A stretch of 64,000 bases of DNA, taken from assembly GCA_028715885.1 (NCBI GenBank), contig JAQUQX010000003.1, positions 1 through 64,000 on the forward strand, written 5' to 3'. Of the stretch, positions 51,814 to 61,589 are shown piece after piece (position 1 is the stretch's first letter; each line of letters begins with the position of its first letter). The notes under the pieces were generated by a model, which ran no database searches, was not told the DNA's origin, and saw only the letters and a list, made by a program, of their open reading frames with translations. The DNA comes from Candidatus Methanoperedens sp. (GTDB taxonomy: Archaea > Halobacteriota > Methanosarcinia > Methanosarcinales > Methanoperedenaceae). A program made the translations under genes and the position numbers.

Positions 51814-53049
51814 TCACTCGTATGGAATCGGGAACTGACCGCAAAGGTCAAGGACTGTTCTCTTTACTTCTTTTAATTTTTCAGCATCATTCATATTATG
51901 AAGGATTTCATTAATTGCCCAGGCGATAGTCACCATTTCTTTTTCTTTCATTCCCCGCGTGGTCGCTGCCGGCGTGCCAATCCTTATACCGCTTGTGATA
52001 AAAGGACTTCTTGTTTCAAAAGGTATGGTATTTTTATTCAAAATGATGCCAGCCTCGCCAAGCCTTGCCTCGGCGTCCTTGCCTGTAATGTCAACAGGTG
52101 TAAGGTCAACCAGCATCAGGTGGTTGTCCGTTCCGCCTGATACGAGTTCGTTGTCCCTTGATATCAATTCAGACGCTATCTTCTTTGCATTCGCTACTAT
52201 CTGCTTCTGGTACTCATTAAAATCCTTATTCATCGCCTCTTTGAACGCAACGGCTTTTGCGGCAATGACGTGCATGAGTGGACCTCCCTGTATTCCCGGG
52301 AAAACAGTCTTATCTATCTCTTTTGCGTATTCCGATTTGCACATTATCATACCTCCGCGCGGACCTCTGAGCGTCTTGTGCGTGGTCGTGGTGACAAAAT
52401 CGGCGTAAGGCACGGGGTCACAGTGTATCCCTGCTACAACCAGCCCTGCGATGTGCGCTATGTCAGCCAGCAATAACGCATCCACCTCGTCAGCTATTTT
52501 GCGGAGACGCTTGAAATCAAGCTCTCGCGGATATGCACTTGCACCAGACACGATAAGATTGGGTTTGTGTTTCCTGGCAAGTTCTGACAGGACGTCATAA
52601 TCTATGGTCTTTGTTTCCCTTGATACCCCGTAGGGCACGATATTGAACAACTTTCCTGAAAAATTCACAGGACTGCCATGGGAAAGATGCCCGCCGTGCG
52701 ATAAATCCATGCTCATTATAGTGTCCCCGTACTTGAGCATCGCAAAGTACACTGCCATGTTCGCCTGCGAGCCAGAATGGGGCTGCACATTGACGTGCTC
52801 GGCTTTGAAAAGTTTCTTGGCTCTCTCTATCGCGAGGTTCTCAGCCGCGTCCACGAACTCGCACCCGCCATAGTACCTTTTACCCGGATAGCCCTCTGCG
52901 TATTTATTCGTCATTACAGAGCCCTGCGCCTGGAGCACGGCACGGCTTGCATAGTTCTCGGATGCTATGAGGTTCAGCTTGTTCCTCTGTCTTTCGACTT
53001 CATGTCTCATTATTTCGTAAATTTCAGGGTCGACTGTTTTTAATGGCAT
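51814..53049 (-). CDS. glyA: Serine hydroxymethyltransferase
   Basis: 411 aa: [38 protein letters not shown] and the PLP-lysine region [19 protein letters not shown]. Makes glycine and methylene-folate from serine. Middle of the operon, 13 nt after purN. Confidence 0.95.
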   Translation of the reverse strand: MPLKTVDPEIYEIMRHEVERQRNKLNLIASENYASRAVLQAQGSVMTNKYAEGYPGKRYYGGCEFVDAAENLAIERAKKLFKAEHVNVQPHSGSQANMAVYFAMLKYGDTIMSMDLSHGGHLSHGSPVNFSGKLFNIVPYGVSRETKTIDYDVLSELARKHKPNLIVSGASAYPRELDFKRLRKIADEVDALLLADIAHIAGLVVAGIHCDPVPYADFVTTTTHKTLRGPRGGMIMCKSEYAKEIDKTVFPGIQGGPLMHVIAAKAVAFKEAMNKDFNEYQKQIVANAKKIASELISRDNELVSGGTDNHLMLVDLTPVDITGKDAEARLGEAGIILNKNTIPFETRSPFITSGIRIGTPAATTRGMKEKEMVTIAWAINEILHNMNDAEKLKEVKRTVLDLCGQFPIPYE

Positions 53050-53062
53050 AATGATTCCTTTT

Positions 53063-53671
53063 CTATGATTTTATGACTTTCACTTTCCGTCCTTCAATGC
53101 GTAATCTGTTTTCCACAAACAATTTCACGGCTTCGGGATAAATCTTGTGTTCCTGTTCAAGTATCCTGTCTGCAAGCGTCTCATCGGTGTCGTCCTCTTT
53201 CACTTCCACGCATCTTTGCAGGATAATGGGGCCGCAGTCAAGTATTTCATCCACGAAATGCACAGTGCATCCTGCGACTTTTACGCCGTGGTCAAACGCC
53301 TGTTTCTGCGCGTGAAGACCGGTGAAAGCCGGAAGAAGCGCCGGATGTATGTTAAGTATGCGGTTTTTATACGCTTCGAGCAGTGTTTTCCCGAGTATTC
53401 TCATGTACCCTGCAAGCAGCACAAGTTTAATATTGTGTGTTTTTAGAACCCCGAGAATTTCCTTCTCGTATAATTCCTTTGATGCGAATTTTTTAGGATT
53501 AACAAAAATAGCCTCAATTCCGTGTTTTTTTGCGCGCGTAAGCGCATACGCATCCCCGACGTCGCTTATAACTACGGCAATCCGCGATTTCAAATACCCG
53601 CTCTCAATGCTATCTATGATTGCCTGAAGATTTGAGCCTCTTCCCGAAACAAGCACTGCTATATTGGTCAC
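53063..53671 (-). CDS. purN: Phosphoribosylglycinamide formyltransferase PurN
   Basis: 202 aa: [46 protein letters not shown] with catalytic Asn/His, and [18 protein letters not shown]. Formyl-folate-dependent purine step, matching the folD/glyA genes downstream. Confidence 0.94.
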   Translation of the reverse strand: MTNIAVLVSGRGSNLQAIIDSIESGYLKSRIAVVISDVGDAYALTRAKKHGIEAIFVNPKKFASKELYEKEILGVLKTHNIKLVLLAGYMRILGKTLLEAYKNRILNIHPALLPAFTGLHAQKQAFDHGVKVAGCTVHFVDEILDCGPIILQRCVEVKEDDTDETLADRILEQEHKIYPEAVKLFVENRLRIEGRKVKVIKS

Positions 53672-53711
53672 GGGGGGCTCTTATGCCGTCTGGAATATAA
53701 TAGGTTTTGGT

Positions 53712-53873
53712 TTACCGGCGTTTGTAAAATTCGGTTAATAAGTCGTTCGTGTTGTTGATTTGCGCTTTTGCCATCCCCACAGGGCAGTCTGGCTGGTGTT
53801 TATCGCCACATTTTAAGCATGCAGTATCAAGAGCGCGTAAATAATCAATTTGTGATGGAAAATGTTCGGTCAA
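53712..53873 (-). CDS. Small cysteine-containing protein, unrecognised
   Basis: 53 aa from TTG 53873, with AGGTGA 5 nt upstream. Contains ACLKCGDKHQPDCPVG, a CxxC plus downstream Cys that could bind metal, and a helical C-terminus. The start signal and composition favour a real gene over the plus-strand frame that overlaps it. Upstream of purN? No: it lies beyond its start, on the same strand. Confidence 0.6.
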   Translation of the reverse strand: MTEHFPSQIDYLRALDTACLKCGDKHQPDCPVGMAKAQINNTNDLLTEFYKRR

Positions 53874-53999
53874 ACATCTCACCTCTGTGTATAGGGTACA
53901 ACGTGAAAAAGAATAAAGCTTTTGTTATGCAGGATTTTGGAATTACCGTAATAAACTCGTAAGATTTAATACATCCCTGTTGCATTAAGTTGAGTGGAC

Positions 54000-54308
54000 A
54001 TGCCGGAACTTAAAAGCGACGAATATAAATTATCTGCTATAAACCCGAAGAACGAAGTCATAGATGTCGTGGTGTGCAAATGCGGGCATTGCAATGAAAT
54101 CGTCCCAAAGGTGGGAACATGCCCGGACTGCAACACTGTATATGAACATAAAAATACCGTTGAGAACCCGGAATCGGGCTTTATCCATTTCATTTATGAA
54201 TGTTCAGGCTGCCCGCCCGCAAAAAGGAAAGCCCAGAAAATAATCAAGATAAATGACGGTAATGAAAACAAAAAGTCAAGGGAAGATTTGATAAAGAGCT
54301 TCTTTTAA
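54000..54308 (+). CDS. Zinc-ribbon protein, unrecognised
   Basis: 102 aa from ATG 54000; TTTAATAC about 30 nt upstream fits a leaderless transcript. CKCGHCNEIVPKVGTCPDCNTVYEH is a zinc ribbon; a later CSGCPP and a basic tail follow. Convergent with the PIN-like gene, stops overlapping by 4 nt. Confidence 0.75.
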   Translation: MPELKSDEYKLSAINPKNEVIDVVVCKCGHCNEIVPKVGTCPDCNTVYEHKNTVENPESGFIHFIYECSGCPPAKRKAQKIIKINDGNENKKSREDLIKSFF

Positions 54309-54784
54309 GTTTCGGTTACAAATTTAATCGCATCCTTCGGGTGCACTGCCTCTACTCCATTCTGTTTTAGAGATTCATGAGCATTTACTGCTTCTCTAAA
54401 ATCCCTATCAAGCGTTACGATTTTTGCTGAGAATTGATTTGCACATCTGGCGAGATAAAGGTCTTTACGCGGAATTCTCTCGTCATCAGTAAATTGCCCG
54501 CCGTTAGAAAAATCTCTTGTTATTTTCTCTGATGTATGGACTATATTCTGTATCAGGAGATCAATTTCAGGCAATACAGGTTCTGTTTTAGATATTTTTC
54601 CCAATTTAATCTGGATAGTTTTTTCAAAACGCTTATTACATTTTTTATCAAGGCATATTTTATGACAATTCTGTAGTAGATAAGCAAGAAATCTTGCTGA
54701 GCTTGTATCCTTTTTGTCATATTCATCCACACCTCTTATGGCGCAGTAAAAAATGTTCTCATCAACGACGAATTTATATTTCAT
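54305..54784 (-). CDS. PIN-like nuclease partner of an AAA ATPase
   Basis: 159 aa. FVVDENIFYCAIRG at the N-terminus, RIPRKDLYLARCANQFSAKIVTLDRDFREAV at the end: a PIN arrangement (Asp8/Glu9, Asp in RKD, Asp pair in LDRDF). Longer middle than VapC, with four Cys (CHKICLDKKCNK) that may bind metal. Start overlaps the ATPase stop by 4 nt, so the two are translated together. Confidence 0.7.
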   Translation of the reverse strand: MKYKFVVDENIFYCAIRGVDEYDKKDTSSARFLAYLLQNCHKICLDKKCNKRFEKTIQIKLGKISKTEPVLPEIDLLIQNIVHTSEKITRDFSNGGQFTDDERIPRKDLYLARCANQFSAKIVTLDRDFREAVNAHESLKQNGVEAVHPKDAIKFVTET

Positions 54785-56205
54785 TTTTTAGAATCTAATG
54801 CGTCGAGATATTCTATAACATTTCGAATATTTTGTTCGAAAAATCCCGGTAATCCACCTGAAACTCTTCCGTATTCATCAATTTCTAATTTTGTTATTTC
54901 AGCAACTCCTTTTTCATTTTTGAAGTAATAAATTGCAATATCATCGAGCAAAATCTCCTTTTTTGCCAATGCATTAAGAAATCCAAATAAGATATGTTCA
55001 CTATGGGTAGCAATTAAAAACTGTTTAGCTTCATTTTTAAGAATTTTAATAAAAGTAGAGGTAATGTCTGATTGGGCTTTAGGATGAAGATGAGCCTCAG
55101 GTTCCTCTATAAGAAATGTATGTGAAGATGGAGATAAAGCAATAGGTAAAAACATGAAGAGGAGCTGATGGATTCCCAGCCCTTCATTGATGAATGAGGT
55201 CTCACCGTATGCGTTTTTTGCCTTTATCTTAGCTGTCTTTCCGGGAAGAAGCTCAAAACTTATCTCAACTCCCAATAGCTTCTTGAACCATGATGAAAGC
55301 TGGCTCTCAAGTTCTCGATTATATGGAAGCAGGCTGTTCATAGCCAGCGACCTGTCGTGAAGCTGCATGAAATCCGTATCGAGTGGTGGTGTATCTGACA
55401 GTGGATAAGATGTTTCTTCAAAACCCCTGAGTCCATAGATTGCATGAATTGATTCAATAAAATATTTTATAGAGTTCATCAAGCCGTCTTTTAACTCTCT
55501 GGCGTTATCTTGGATATCATAGGGGATACTTGTCCCGGTTGATGACCCACTCGATGTAATAGGCCTACTGATTTCATCAAGAGGTTCGATATTGAAATCT
55601 ATTCCATCTATTTTTAGTGATATTGGGGTTTTATTTTTTTCTCTCCCCTCGTTCCAATCCCATTTTATATGATATTGCCCCCCTTTAATTTCACCTGAAT
55701 GAAAATTAAGGCTATTATTCCGGAATTTCATATCATAATGAAGTTGAATATTTTCTATACCTGCCTCCTTTAGAGCACGATTTCTTGCGGGAACATTTCC
55801 ATCCAATGAAATGCCAATGAATCGACCATCTTTTCTAAGCACATCCTCAAAAGTACCAATGTCTATCAATAAGTTTGGATTGAGATAATAATCCTGATCG
55901 GGTTGTTTTGATGGAATGTTTGGATTATATGATGCTTCATTTATAGACGCATCAAAATCTCCAAGTCCAAACTTTCTTGCACTCGATTTCAGTGGAATCA
56001 ATTTGTCGAATATTCTTTCACCATAACCACTTCGATAATAATCTGGATGTTCTCTTACCTTTAGATTTTGTTTTATAAGTTGAAGTGCCTGAAAAATACT
56101 GGATTTTCCGCTATTATTTTGCCCTATAAATAATGTAATGGGCTTAATTTCAAGAGTGGTGTCTTTGTGTAACTTGAAATTCTGGAGTTTGATTTTTTCT
56201 AACAT
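54781..56205 (-). CDS. AAA/OLD-like ABC-type ATPase (RecF-SMC fold)
   Basis: 474 aa: N-terminal IKLQNFKLHKDTTLEIKPITLFIGQNNSGKSSIFQAL (Walker A), C-terminal signature region ...INEGLGIHQLLFMFLPIAL, Walker B TFLIEEPEAHLHP and switch ATHSEHI. No TOPRIM domain, so not an OLD nuclease by itself; the coupled PIN-like gene may supply the nuclease. This pairing resembles two-gene phage-defence or toxin systems. Confidence 0.82.
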   Translation of the reverse strand: MLEKIKLQNFKLHKDTTLEIKPITLFIGQNNSGKSSIFQALQLIKQNLKVREHPDYYRSGYGERIFDKLIPLKSSARKFGLGDFDASINEASYNPNIPSKQPDQDYYLNPNLLIDIGTFEDVLRKDGRFIGISLDGNVPARNRALKEAGIENIQLHYDMKFRNNSLNFHSGEIKGGQYHIKWDWNEGREKNKTPISLKIDGIDFNIEPLDEISRPITSSGSSTGTSIPYDIQDNARELKDGLMNSIKYFIESIHAIYGLRGFEETSYPLSDTPPLDTDFMQLHDRSLAMNSLLPYNRELESQLSSWFKKLLGVEISFELLPGKTAKIKAKNAYGETSFINEGLGIHQLLFMFLPIALSPSSHTFLIEEPEAHLHPKAQSDITSTFIKILKNEAKQFLIATHSEHILFGFLNALAKKEILLDDIAIYYFKNEKGVAEITKLEIDEYGRVSGGLPGFFEQNIRNVIEYLDALDSKK

Positions 56206-56241
56206 AATGTTCTTATTATTTTTTATATTTATAAACTTGTG

Positions 56242-57063
56242 TTAATCAATAAATAAAGGTTTACCAGAATGTGGGATTAAATTTAATTCTTCTGCTGTTT
56301 TCAACAGTTTATCAACCGCTATCACACCATCCCCTATATCCAGTGTATAATCGTTCACATAAAGCCTGATATGCTGGTCTATCACGTCATCATCCAGTTC
56401 CTGCGCATTACTTTTGATATATTCTCTGGTTTCTGCGCGGTTTTTGAACGCATATTTGACACTCTCTTTAATCATGCGGTCTATTTCCCGTATCACATCC
56501 GTGCCCAAATCCCTCCTTGCAAGAATCCCCCCAAGAGGTATTGGCATGCCAGTCTCCTCCTCCCACCATTCCCCCAGGTCGATGAGCTTCACAAGATTGT
56601 AATTAGGATATGTAAATCTGCCCTCGTGAATGATTAAACCTGCATCCACCGTGCCCATGCTGACCGCGTTCATGATGCGGTCAAAAGGCATCTCAACGAT
56701 ATTTTTAATTTCAGGCGCAAAGACTTGCAGCAGAAGGTATGCGGTGGTCATCTTTCCGGGTATTGCTATCTTTAACCCCGACAGGTCAGGAATCTTCACA
56801 GGCTTTTTAGCCACTAACAGGGGTCCGCATCCTCTCCCGAGTGCGCTGCCGCTGCGGAGAAGACAGTAATCTTCCCTTAAAAAACCAAATGCGTAAAAAG
56901 AGGCTTTGGTTACGTCCAGTTCCTTTTTCAAAGCCATCCTGTTCAATGTTTCCACATCCCTGAGTATCTCGGAAAACCCCATTCCACCGAGCTTTTTATG
57001 GGCTAAGGCATAGAAGATAAACGTGTCATTGGGACATGGTGAATAACCTATAGAGAGCTTCAT
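56242..57063 (-). CDS. mqnD: Dihydroxynaphthoate synthase MqnD (futalosine pathway)
   Basis: 273 aa, periplasmic-binding-protein-like fold with SIGYSPCPNDTFIFYAL, TKASFYAFGFL, GRGCGPLLVAKKP and IHEGRFTYPNYNL. Converts cyclic dehypoxanthine futalosine to dihydroxynaphthoate. Next to mqnB (4-nt overlap). Menaquinone is known in Methanoperedens, unlike most methanogens that use methanophenazine. Confidence 0.92.
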   Translation of the reverse strand: MKLSIGYSPCPNDTFIFYALAHKKLGGMGFSEILRDVETLNRMALKKELDVTKASFYAFGFLREDYCLLRSGSALGRGCGPLLVAKKPVKIPDLSGLKIAIPGKMTTAYLLLQVFAPEIKNIVEMPFDRIMNAVSMGTVDAGLIIHEGRFTYPNYNLVKLIDLGEWWEEETGMPIPLGGILARRDLGTDVIREIDRMIKESVKYAFKNRAETREYIKSNAQELDDDVIDQHIRLYVNDYTLDIGDGVIAVDKLLKTAEELNLIPHSGKPLFID

Positions 57064-57782
57064 TTCAACCTTTTAACCACTTCACTTACTGCCTTATTGC
57101 AATGCGAGACTGCAAGCGGTATGTTCCAATTTTTTAGCGCTCTTTCCTCAACGATATTGCTTATCCCGCGAATCTCAATCATGGGCATACCGTAAAGAGC
57201 GCAGATATGAGCCACAGCAGCGCCTTCCATGTTCTCGCAGAGGCTGTTAAAGCGTTTTTTAAGTATTTCCCCGCTCTCATGTGTTCCGGAGCACTGGGAT
57301 ACTGTTACAAAATTACCGGATTTTACATTAAAACCCGTGTCCTTTGAAACGGAAATGGTGAACCTTACCAGATCCGCGTCCATCGGAAAGGTATTGTAAT
57401 ATTCTTTTTCATTTTTTAATAATGGGAAGCCTGTGAACTCCATCGGTTTCCAGCCATCCTCTGTCAACACGCCCTCCTCACCATAGTTCTCACTTTCCGC
57501 AACAACCACATCGCCAATCGCTCCACTATATGTTCCTGCGATGCCGAAGAGCAAAAGAAGGTCAACATCGTAGTTCTCAAGTATCAGTGTTGCAGTATGC
57601 GCCGCATTGACCTTCCCCACACCGCAATGGGAAAAAATAATGGATTTGCCATGTAATTCACCCTGCGAAATAATTTTCGGTTCCTCATGCGGCTCGGGCT
57701 GGATTTGGAGCCTCAGGTCTTTTGATTCTGCCTGAGTCGGGGCTATCAGTGCGATTTTTAACCTCTTTTTATCAGGTTCCAT
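57060..57782 (-). CDS. mqnB: Futalosine hydrolase MqnB
   Basis: 240 aa nucleoside-phosphorylase fold: LLLFGIAGTYSGAIGDVVVAESENYGEEG, and CENMEGAAVAHICALYGMPMIEIRGISNIVE, the Glu/Met/Glu purine-nucleosidase motif. Removes hypoxanthine from futalosine. Confidence 0.9.
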   Translation of the reverse strand: MEPDKKRLKIALIAPTQAESKDLRLQIQPEPHEEPKIISQGELHGKSIIFSHCGVGKVNAAHTATLILENYDVDLLLLFGIAGTYSGAIGDVVVAESENYGEEGVLTEDGWKPMEFTGFPLLKNEKEYYNTFPMDADLVRFTISVSKDTGFNVKSGNFVTVSQCSGTHESGEILKKRFNSLCENMEGAAVAHICALYGMPMIEIRGISNIVEERALKNWNIPLAVSHCNKAVSEVVKRLK

Positions 57783-57786
57783 GCCT

Positions 57787-58883
57787 TCAATAATACGTTA
57801 CCTCCACTATATATTTTTCAGCCAGCGCAAGAATCCTTGTAAGAAGCTCATCTTTTCCCCATACTTTTTGCTGTTTATTTCCAAATAATTTAGCAGACAC
57901 ACCCTTGCCAACGATATCATCAAACCCCGGCTTGACACAGATAATAACCGAATCTTCCGGTACAACCGTATTATCAAGCACGCCGTCTATGTCCCCGTCA
58001 ATAATCCCTATCACAGGAATCCCAAGGCGCGTTAATATGTCAGCCGCAATTGTTGTGGTGTCGTCCCCAACAGTAACCACAAGTCCTGCGTCTTTTACAA
58101 GTTCAAATGTGGACTCTGCGCAATGATCTATAATGGCGATTTTATTCATGGCAGAAGGCTTGACTCTTTTTATCTTCGGGTTTTGTTTGGTTCGCCTTAT
58201 GTTGCCTGTCTTTACCCTGGCTGTGAAAATGTCGAGTTTCCTGTTTTTGAATTTTTCAAGACCGTGCTGCTTTATTTCTATCCCGTGAAGCCCGACAATC
58301 CTTCCGTCTTTGCATACAATTTCAGGTTCACTGCGTGTGACTTCTCCGATAACAACACCGTCAAGGCGGATGTTTTCTCCCTCAAATGCGCCTGATATAC
58401 GGCGGATAACACGGTCTCCTTCGACTCTTACATGCGACGGCGCAGGTCTGCCTGATTCGATGATAGGAAGGTCGTATGTTTCACATAGCATGTCTTTGAC
58501 AGCTTCCGCACAGCGTTCGCCTGCAAAGAGTAATAAATTATCCTGCCGTCATGGTCAGGGCGCTCGATATGGATAAACCGTAAAGGCGGGATTTTCGATG
58601 CTACTATTCGCCCGAAATGACGTCCGGTATCCGGTGTCTTGCCGTGATTGAGCAGTATTGCCAGGTCTATTCTGTCCTTTATTGAGATAATGGTCTCACT
58701 GGGCGTGAGTCCCTGTGATATGTCGATAACATCCTCAAGACCCGCATCAATGACTGCAGTCCGTCCCATGGTTCCTCCAAGCTTTGCCGTGACTTCGTGT
58801 TCCCGCCTGAAAATATCGATTATCCGCTTTGCTGAACCCATATCGATGATTTCTGGACCGTGGAGTATTATTCCTATGCGCAT
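57787..58883 (-). pseudogene. DUF2117-family protein interrupted by a frameshift
   Basis: Two frames together give one archaeal DUF2117-type protein of about 366 aa. The N-terminal half runs from ATG 58883 (RIGIILHGPEIIDMGSAKRI) to about 58550 (RPDHDGR); the C-terminal half continues in another frame as DNLLLFAGERCAEAVKDML through the 57787 end. Insertion of one base near 58535-58555 would rejoin them. Real decay, sequencing error or programmed shift cannot be told apart. Confidence 0.75.
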
Positions 58884-58944
58884 GCTACATTTCCATTGGA
58901 TTTTGCCGGATAAAGATTTATGCACCGGAAATAATTATGTATTC

Positions 58945-59100
58945 ATGAAATTCGGTGATATTATTATTGCAGTCGTTGCCCTGGTTATTGCTTATTATAT
59001 TATCGGGATTTTATTGGAAATAACGTTTTTCATTATAAAAACGGCAGTGATTTTAATAGTCGCGTATCTGGTATACATTTTCATAAAAAAATTATTGTGA
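58945..59100 (+). CDS. Small two-TM protein
   Basis: 51 aa: MKFGDIIIAVVALVIAYYII, then a second hydrophobic stretch and a KKLL end. Divergent from the DUF2117 gene. Unrecognised; supported by hydrophobic pattern and codon-clean frame only. Confidence 0.55.
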   Translation: MKFGDIIIAVVALVIAYYIIGILLEITFFIIKTAVILIVAYLVYIFIKKLL

Positions 59101-59126
59101 AAAGTCGATAAAACGAATGCTCCTGA

Positions 59127-59315
59127 TTAACTTCCATATCGCCTGTTAAGGAAGTAATGTACCAGAAAAATAACAATCCAGAAAACAACAGCGCTTAAGA
59201 TAGTACTCTGCCAATCTATTTCTTTATTTTCCAGGAGGGATTTTAGAATTATTAAAATAATAATATATCCTGCAGTGGCTATAGAAGCGGTTAAAAACGG
59301 GCTCGGTTTTTCCAT
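59127..59315 (-). CDS. Small two-TM protein
   Basis: 62 aa with hydrophobic segments at about 11-27 and 39-56 and a basic C-terminal end. Unrecognised. Convergent with the 51-aa membrane protein. Confidence 0.55.
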   Translation of the reverse strand: MEKPSPFLTASIATAGYIIILIILKSLLENKEIDWQSTILSAVVFWIVIFLVHYFLNRRYGS

Positions 59316-59427
59316 AATTTCAATCGGATTTATTGATTTAATATAGTAAATAACTTGTGGATAATTATTCTAAATCGAGAGATAAGTATTTATCTCGCAG
59401 CACCTACCTAAAAATCAGGGGAATTTA

Positions 59428-60072
59428 ATGAACATGAAAAAAGAACCACATTATGTTTTAAAATTAATCAATCGCAGAAGGTTTTTAATCTATCTTGGCA
59501 CTTTTCTTGGCATAATAATCGCAGGTTTTAGCTTTCTTAAAAAGATAGGGATAAAAACCATTAACAGGTTCCGCATACGAAGCATTGAACAGGTACCTTC
59601 GTTTAACCCCGATACATGGAAATTGACAATAGATGGGCTTGTAGATACGCCTCTCATTATCAGCTACACCGAGCTTTTAAAGCTTGAAAGTGAAGAACGG
59701 GTAACTGATTTTCACTGTGTGGAGGGCTGGTCTGTGGAAAATGTGAAATGGAAAGGCATCGGGTTGAAAGGGCTTTTTGATAAAGCAAGACTTAAGCCGG
59801 AAGCAGCGTTTGCAACATTTCACTCAGCAAGCGGCGTATACAGTGACAGCCTCTCAATAGAAGAAGCTCTAGAACCCGATGTCATGCTTGCTTACATGCT
59901 GAATGATGAACCATTGCCGGAAGAACAGGGAAGACCCTTGCGTCTTGTGATGCCGAGAATGTTCGGATACAAGAATGTGAAATGGGTGAACAGGATAACA
60001 CTTACCAAGACGCAGGAACCGGGTTACTGGGAAGGGTTTGGTTATAAGATGGACGGGGTGTCTTATCCGTGA
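59428..60072 (+). CDS. Sulfite-oxidase-family molybdopterin protein
   Basis: 214 aa: N-terminal NRRRFLIYLGTFLGIIIAGFSFLKK, an RR-containing signal anchor of possible Tat type, then the SUOX core with FHCVEGWSVENVKWKGIGLKGLF (Cys97 molybdenum ligand), and PEEQGRPLRLVMPRMFGYKNVKWV. Resembles MsrP/YedY and archaeal SUOX-like proteins of ~200 aa. Couples to the cytochrome b encoded 4 nt in overlap. Substrate unknown. Confidence 0.88.
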   Translation: MNMKKEPHYVLKLINRRRFLIYLGTFLGIIIAGFSFLKKIGIKTINRFRIRSIEQVPSFNPDTWKLTIDGLVDTPLIISYTELLKLESEERVTDFHCVEGWSVENVKWKGIGLKGLFDKARLKPEAAFATFHSASGVYSDSLSIEEALEPDVMLAYMLNDEPLPEEQGRPLRLVMPRMFGYKNVKWVNRITLTKTQEPGYWEGFGYKMDGVSYP

Positions 60073-60665
60073 GGATACTGAGATTCGATATCAGTACAAG
60101 GGTCTTGCACTGGTCTCATGCTGTATTTTTTATCTGGCTCCTGATAACAGGCATAGGCATATTCCTCACGCCCAAATCGCTTCTTGCCGACCCTTTATTA
60201 AAAATGGTTCATCTCTATGCTTCAATACCTTTTATTTTATTACCCACAATAATCCATATTTTTGGCAGCGCATCATGCCGTATGGATGTCAGAGAGCTGA
60301 TGTCATGGACTGACGATGATCTGAAATGGTTCATTGAATTCTTAAAAAAAAATAAAGCCTATGTTACAGGCAAGTTCAATGGAGGGCAGAAAGCAAATTT
60401 CCTGGCAACGTTGTTTCTTATCATAGGGCTTACTTTATCAGGTTTTGTAGTATGGATGAAATCAATGTTTAGCGTGGATTTTGTGGAATTAAACTTCGTT
60501 ATTCATGATTCTTTTGCGGTTATATCCATATTGCTGCTGTTCGGGCATATCATTTTCACGGCATATTACCCTGAATCGCTGCGCGGCGTTATTTACGGAG
60601 AGGTAAACGCAGATTGGGCAGAGAAGCACTACCCCGGCTGGATTGACCATAATAGCCGGAAGTGA
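60069..60665 (+). CDS. Membrane cytochrome b (b561-type)
   Basis: 198 aa, GTG start overlapping the SUOX-like stop. Four TM segments with His in FDISTRVLHWSHAVFF, MVHLYASIPF, FVIHDSFAVISILLLFGHIIF, giving bis-His haem ligation as in formate dehydrogenase gamma-like cytochromes. Would exchange electrons between the extracellular molybdoprotein and menaquinone. Confidence 0.88.
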   Translation: MRILRFDISTRVLHWSHAVFFIWLLITGIGIFLTPKSLLADPLLKMVHLYASIPFILLPTIIHIFGSASCRMDVRELMSWTDDDLKWFIEFLKKNKAYVTGKFNGGQKANFLATLFLIIGLTLSGFVVWMKSMFSVDFVELNFVIHDSFAVISILLLFGHIIFTAYYPESLRGVIYGEVNADWAEKHYPGWIDHNSRK

Positions 60666-60732
60666 TAGGAAACACCGGGATTCCACTCAGGGCAAAAAAG
60701 ATATATCTAAGAGAGGGCATAACAAATCTTCA

Positions 60733-61173
60733 ATGAAAAAATCAATCCTGATACTTTTTATGGTATTAGTTTTTGCATCCATACTTCCGCTTTCAGATGG
60801 GACTCCATCAAGTCGTCCTCTGGATATTACTTCTCTTATCATTAACTTTGATAAAACCGATGCGACATTCACGGTGAATTACGACATTGGCAAAATTCCA
60901 AAAATGTACGTTCTTCTTTTCGGCAGTAAAAGCATTGAACCGAGAATAAAAGCCGTATTTGGAAATCTTGAGTATGAGATAACAAAAATGGACCAGGATA
61001 AGGCAATCCTCAGGGTAAAAAACGTCTCAAGACTTGAAAAGGGTTATTATTTACATGATTCGCGCCAGCTCGGAGCCAGCATAAACACGATAATCGTATA
61101 TACGCCCGATTCCCCGCGACCGACCGAATATTTCAATCTCAATTCAACGCCAAATAAATTCTACCGCTCTTGA
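60733..61173 (+). CDS. Secreted protein of unknown function
   Basis: 146 aa from ATG 60733, where a signal peptide starts (KKSILILFMVLVFASILPLSDG); an in-frame ATG at 60643 gives a charged 30-residue extension overlapping the cytochrome. Beta-rich mature part, no cysteine. Third gene downstream of the SUOX-like/cytochrome pair, so perhaps functionally tied. Confidence 0.7.
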   Translation: MKKSILILFMVLVFASILPLSDGTPSSRPLDITSLIINFDKTDATFTVNYDIGKIPKMYVLLFGSKSIEPRIKAVFGNLEYEITKMDQDKAILRVKNVSRLEKGYYLHDSRQLGASINTIIVYTPDSPRPTEYFNLNSTPNKFYRS

Positions 61174-61586
61174 TGCTTCTTTTTCTGGAAGACCGATGGC
61201 AAATGAACAATATATGTGCCGTCTTCCTTTAGCGCCATGACGATTTCTTCTCTTTCCAGCAGCGATTCAAGATTCAACTCGTATGAACCGGGCGATACTA
61301 TCCTCACGGACTCCACCCTCTCGCCGATTTCTTCATGCCGTGGCTCATGTTTTTTATCGTTAGATTCTGTTGCTGCATTATTACCGAGAATCTCGTCTAC
61401 TTCTTTGATGAATTTTGATGCCGCAGGCGGTATCTGGGCAGGCTGTGTTGTTTTAGATGTTAGCGGTTCTGAAGTGCTGTCTCTAACGTAGAGGAACTTA
61501 TTCCAGCCGCATTTCGGGCAGCCGTTCAATATTATGGCTGCTCCATCCTTGAAAATACCCTCACAGCGTGTGCATTTATGCGGCAT
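61161..61586 (-). CDS. Zinc-ribbon protein, OapC/ArvC (DUF2072) family
   Basis: 141 aa: N-terminal PHKCTRCEGIFKDGAAIILNGCPKCGWNKFLYV, a four-Cys ribbon, an acidic linker and a C-terminal VRIVSPGSYELNLESLLEREEIVMALKEDGTYIVHLPS. Occurs in archaea with DUF2073 and an Era-like GTPase, as here. Role unknown. Confidence 0.82.
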   Translation of the reverse strand: MPHKCTRCEGIFKDGAAIILNGCPKCGWNKFLYVRDSTSEPLTSKTTQPAQIPPAASKFIKEVDEILGNNAATESNDKKHEPRHEEIGERVESVRIVSPGSYELNLESLLEREEIVMALKEDGTYIVHLPSVFQKKKHQER

Positions 61587-61589
61587 GGT

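Noticed and set aside
53768-53962. 64-codon plus-strand frame
   Set aside because: Antisense to a better supported small gene and without start signals.
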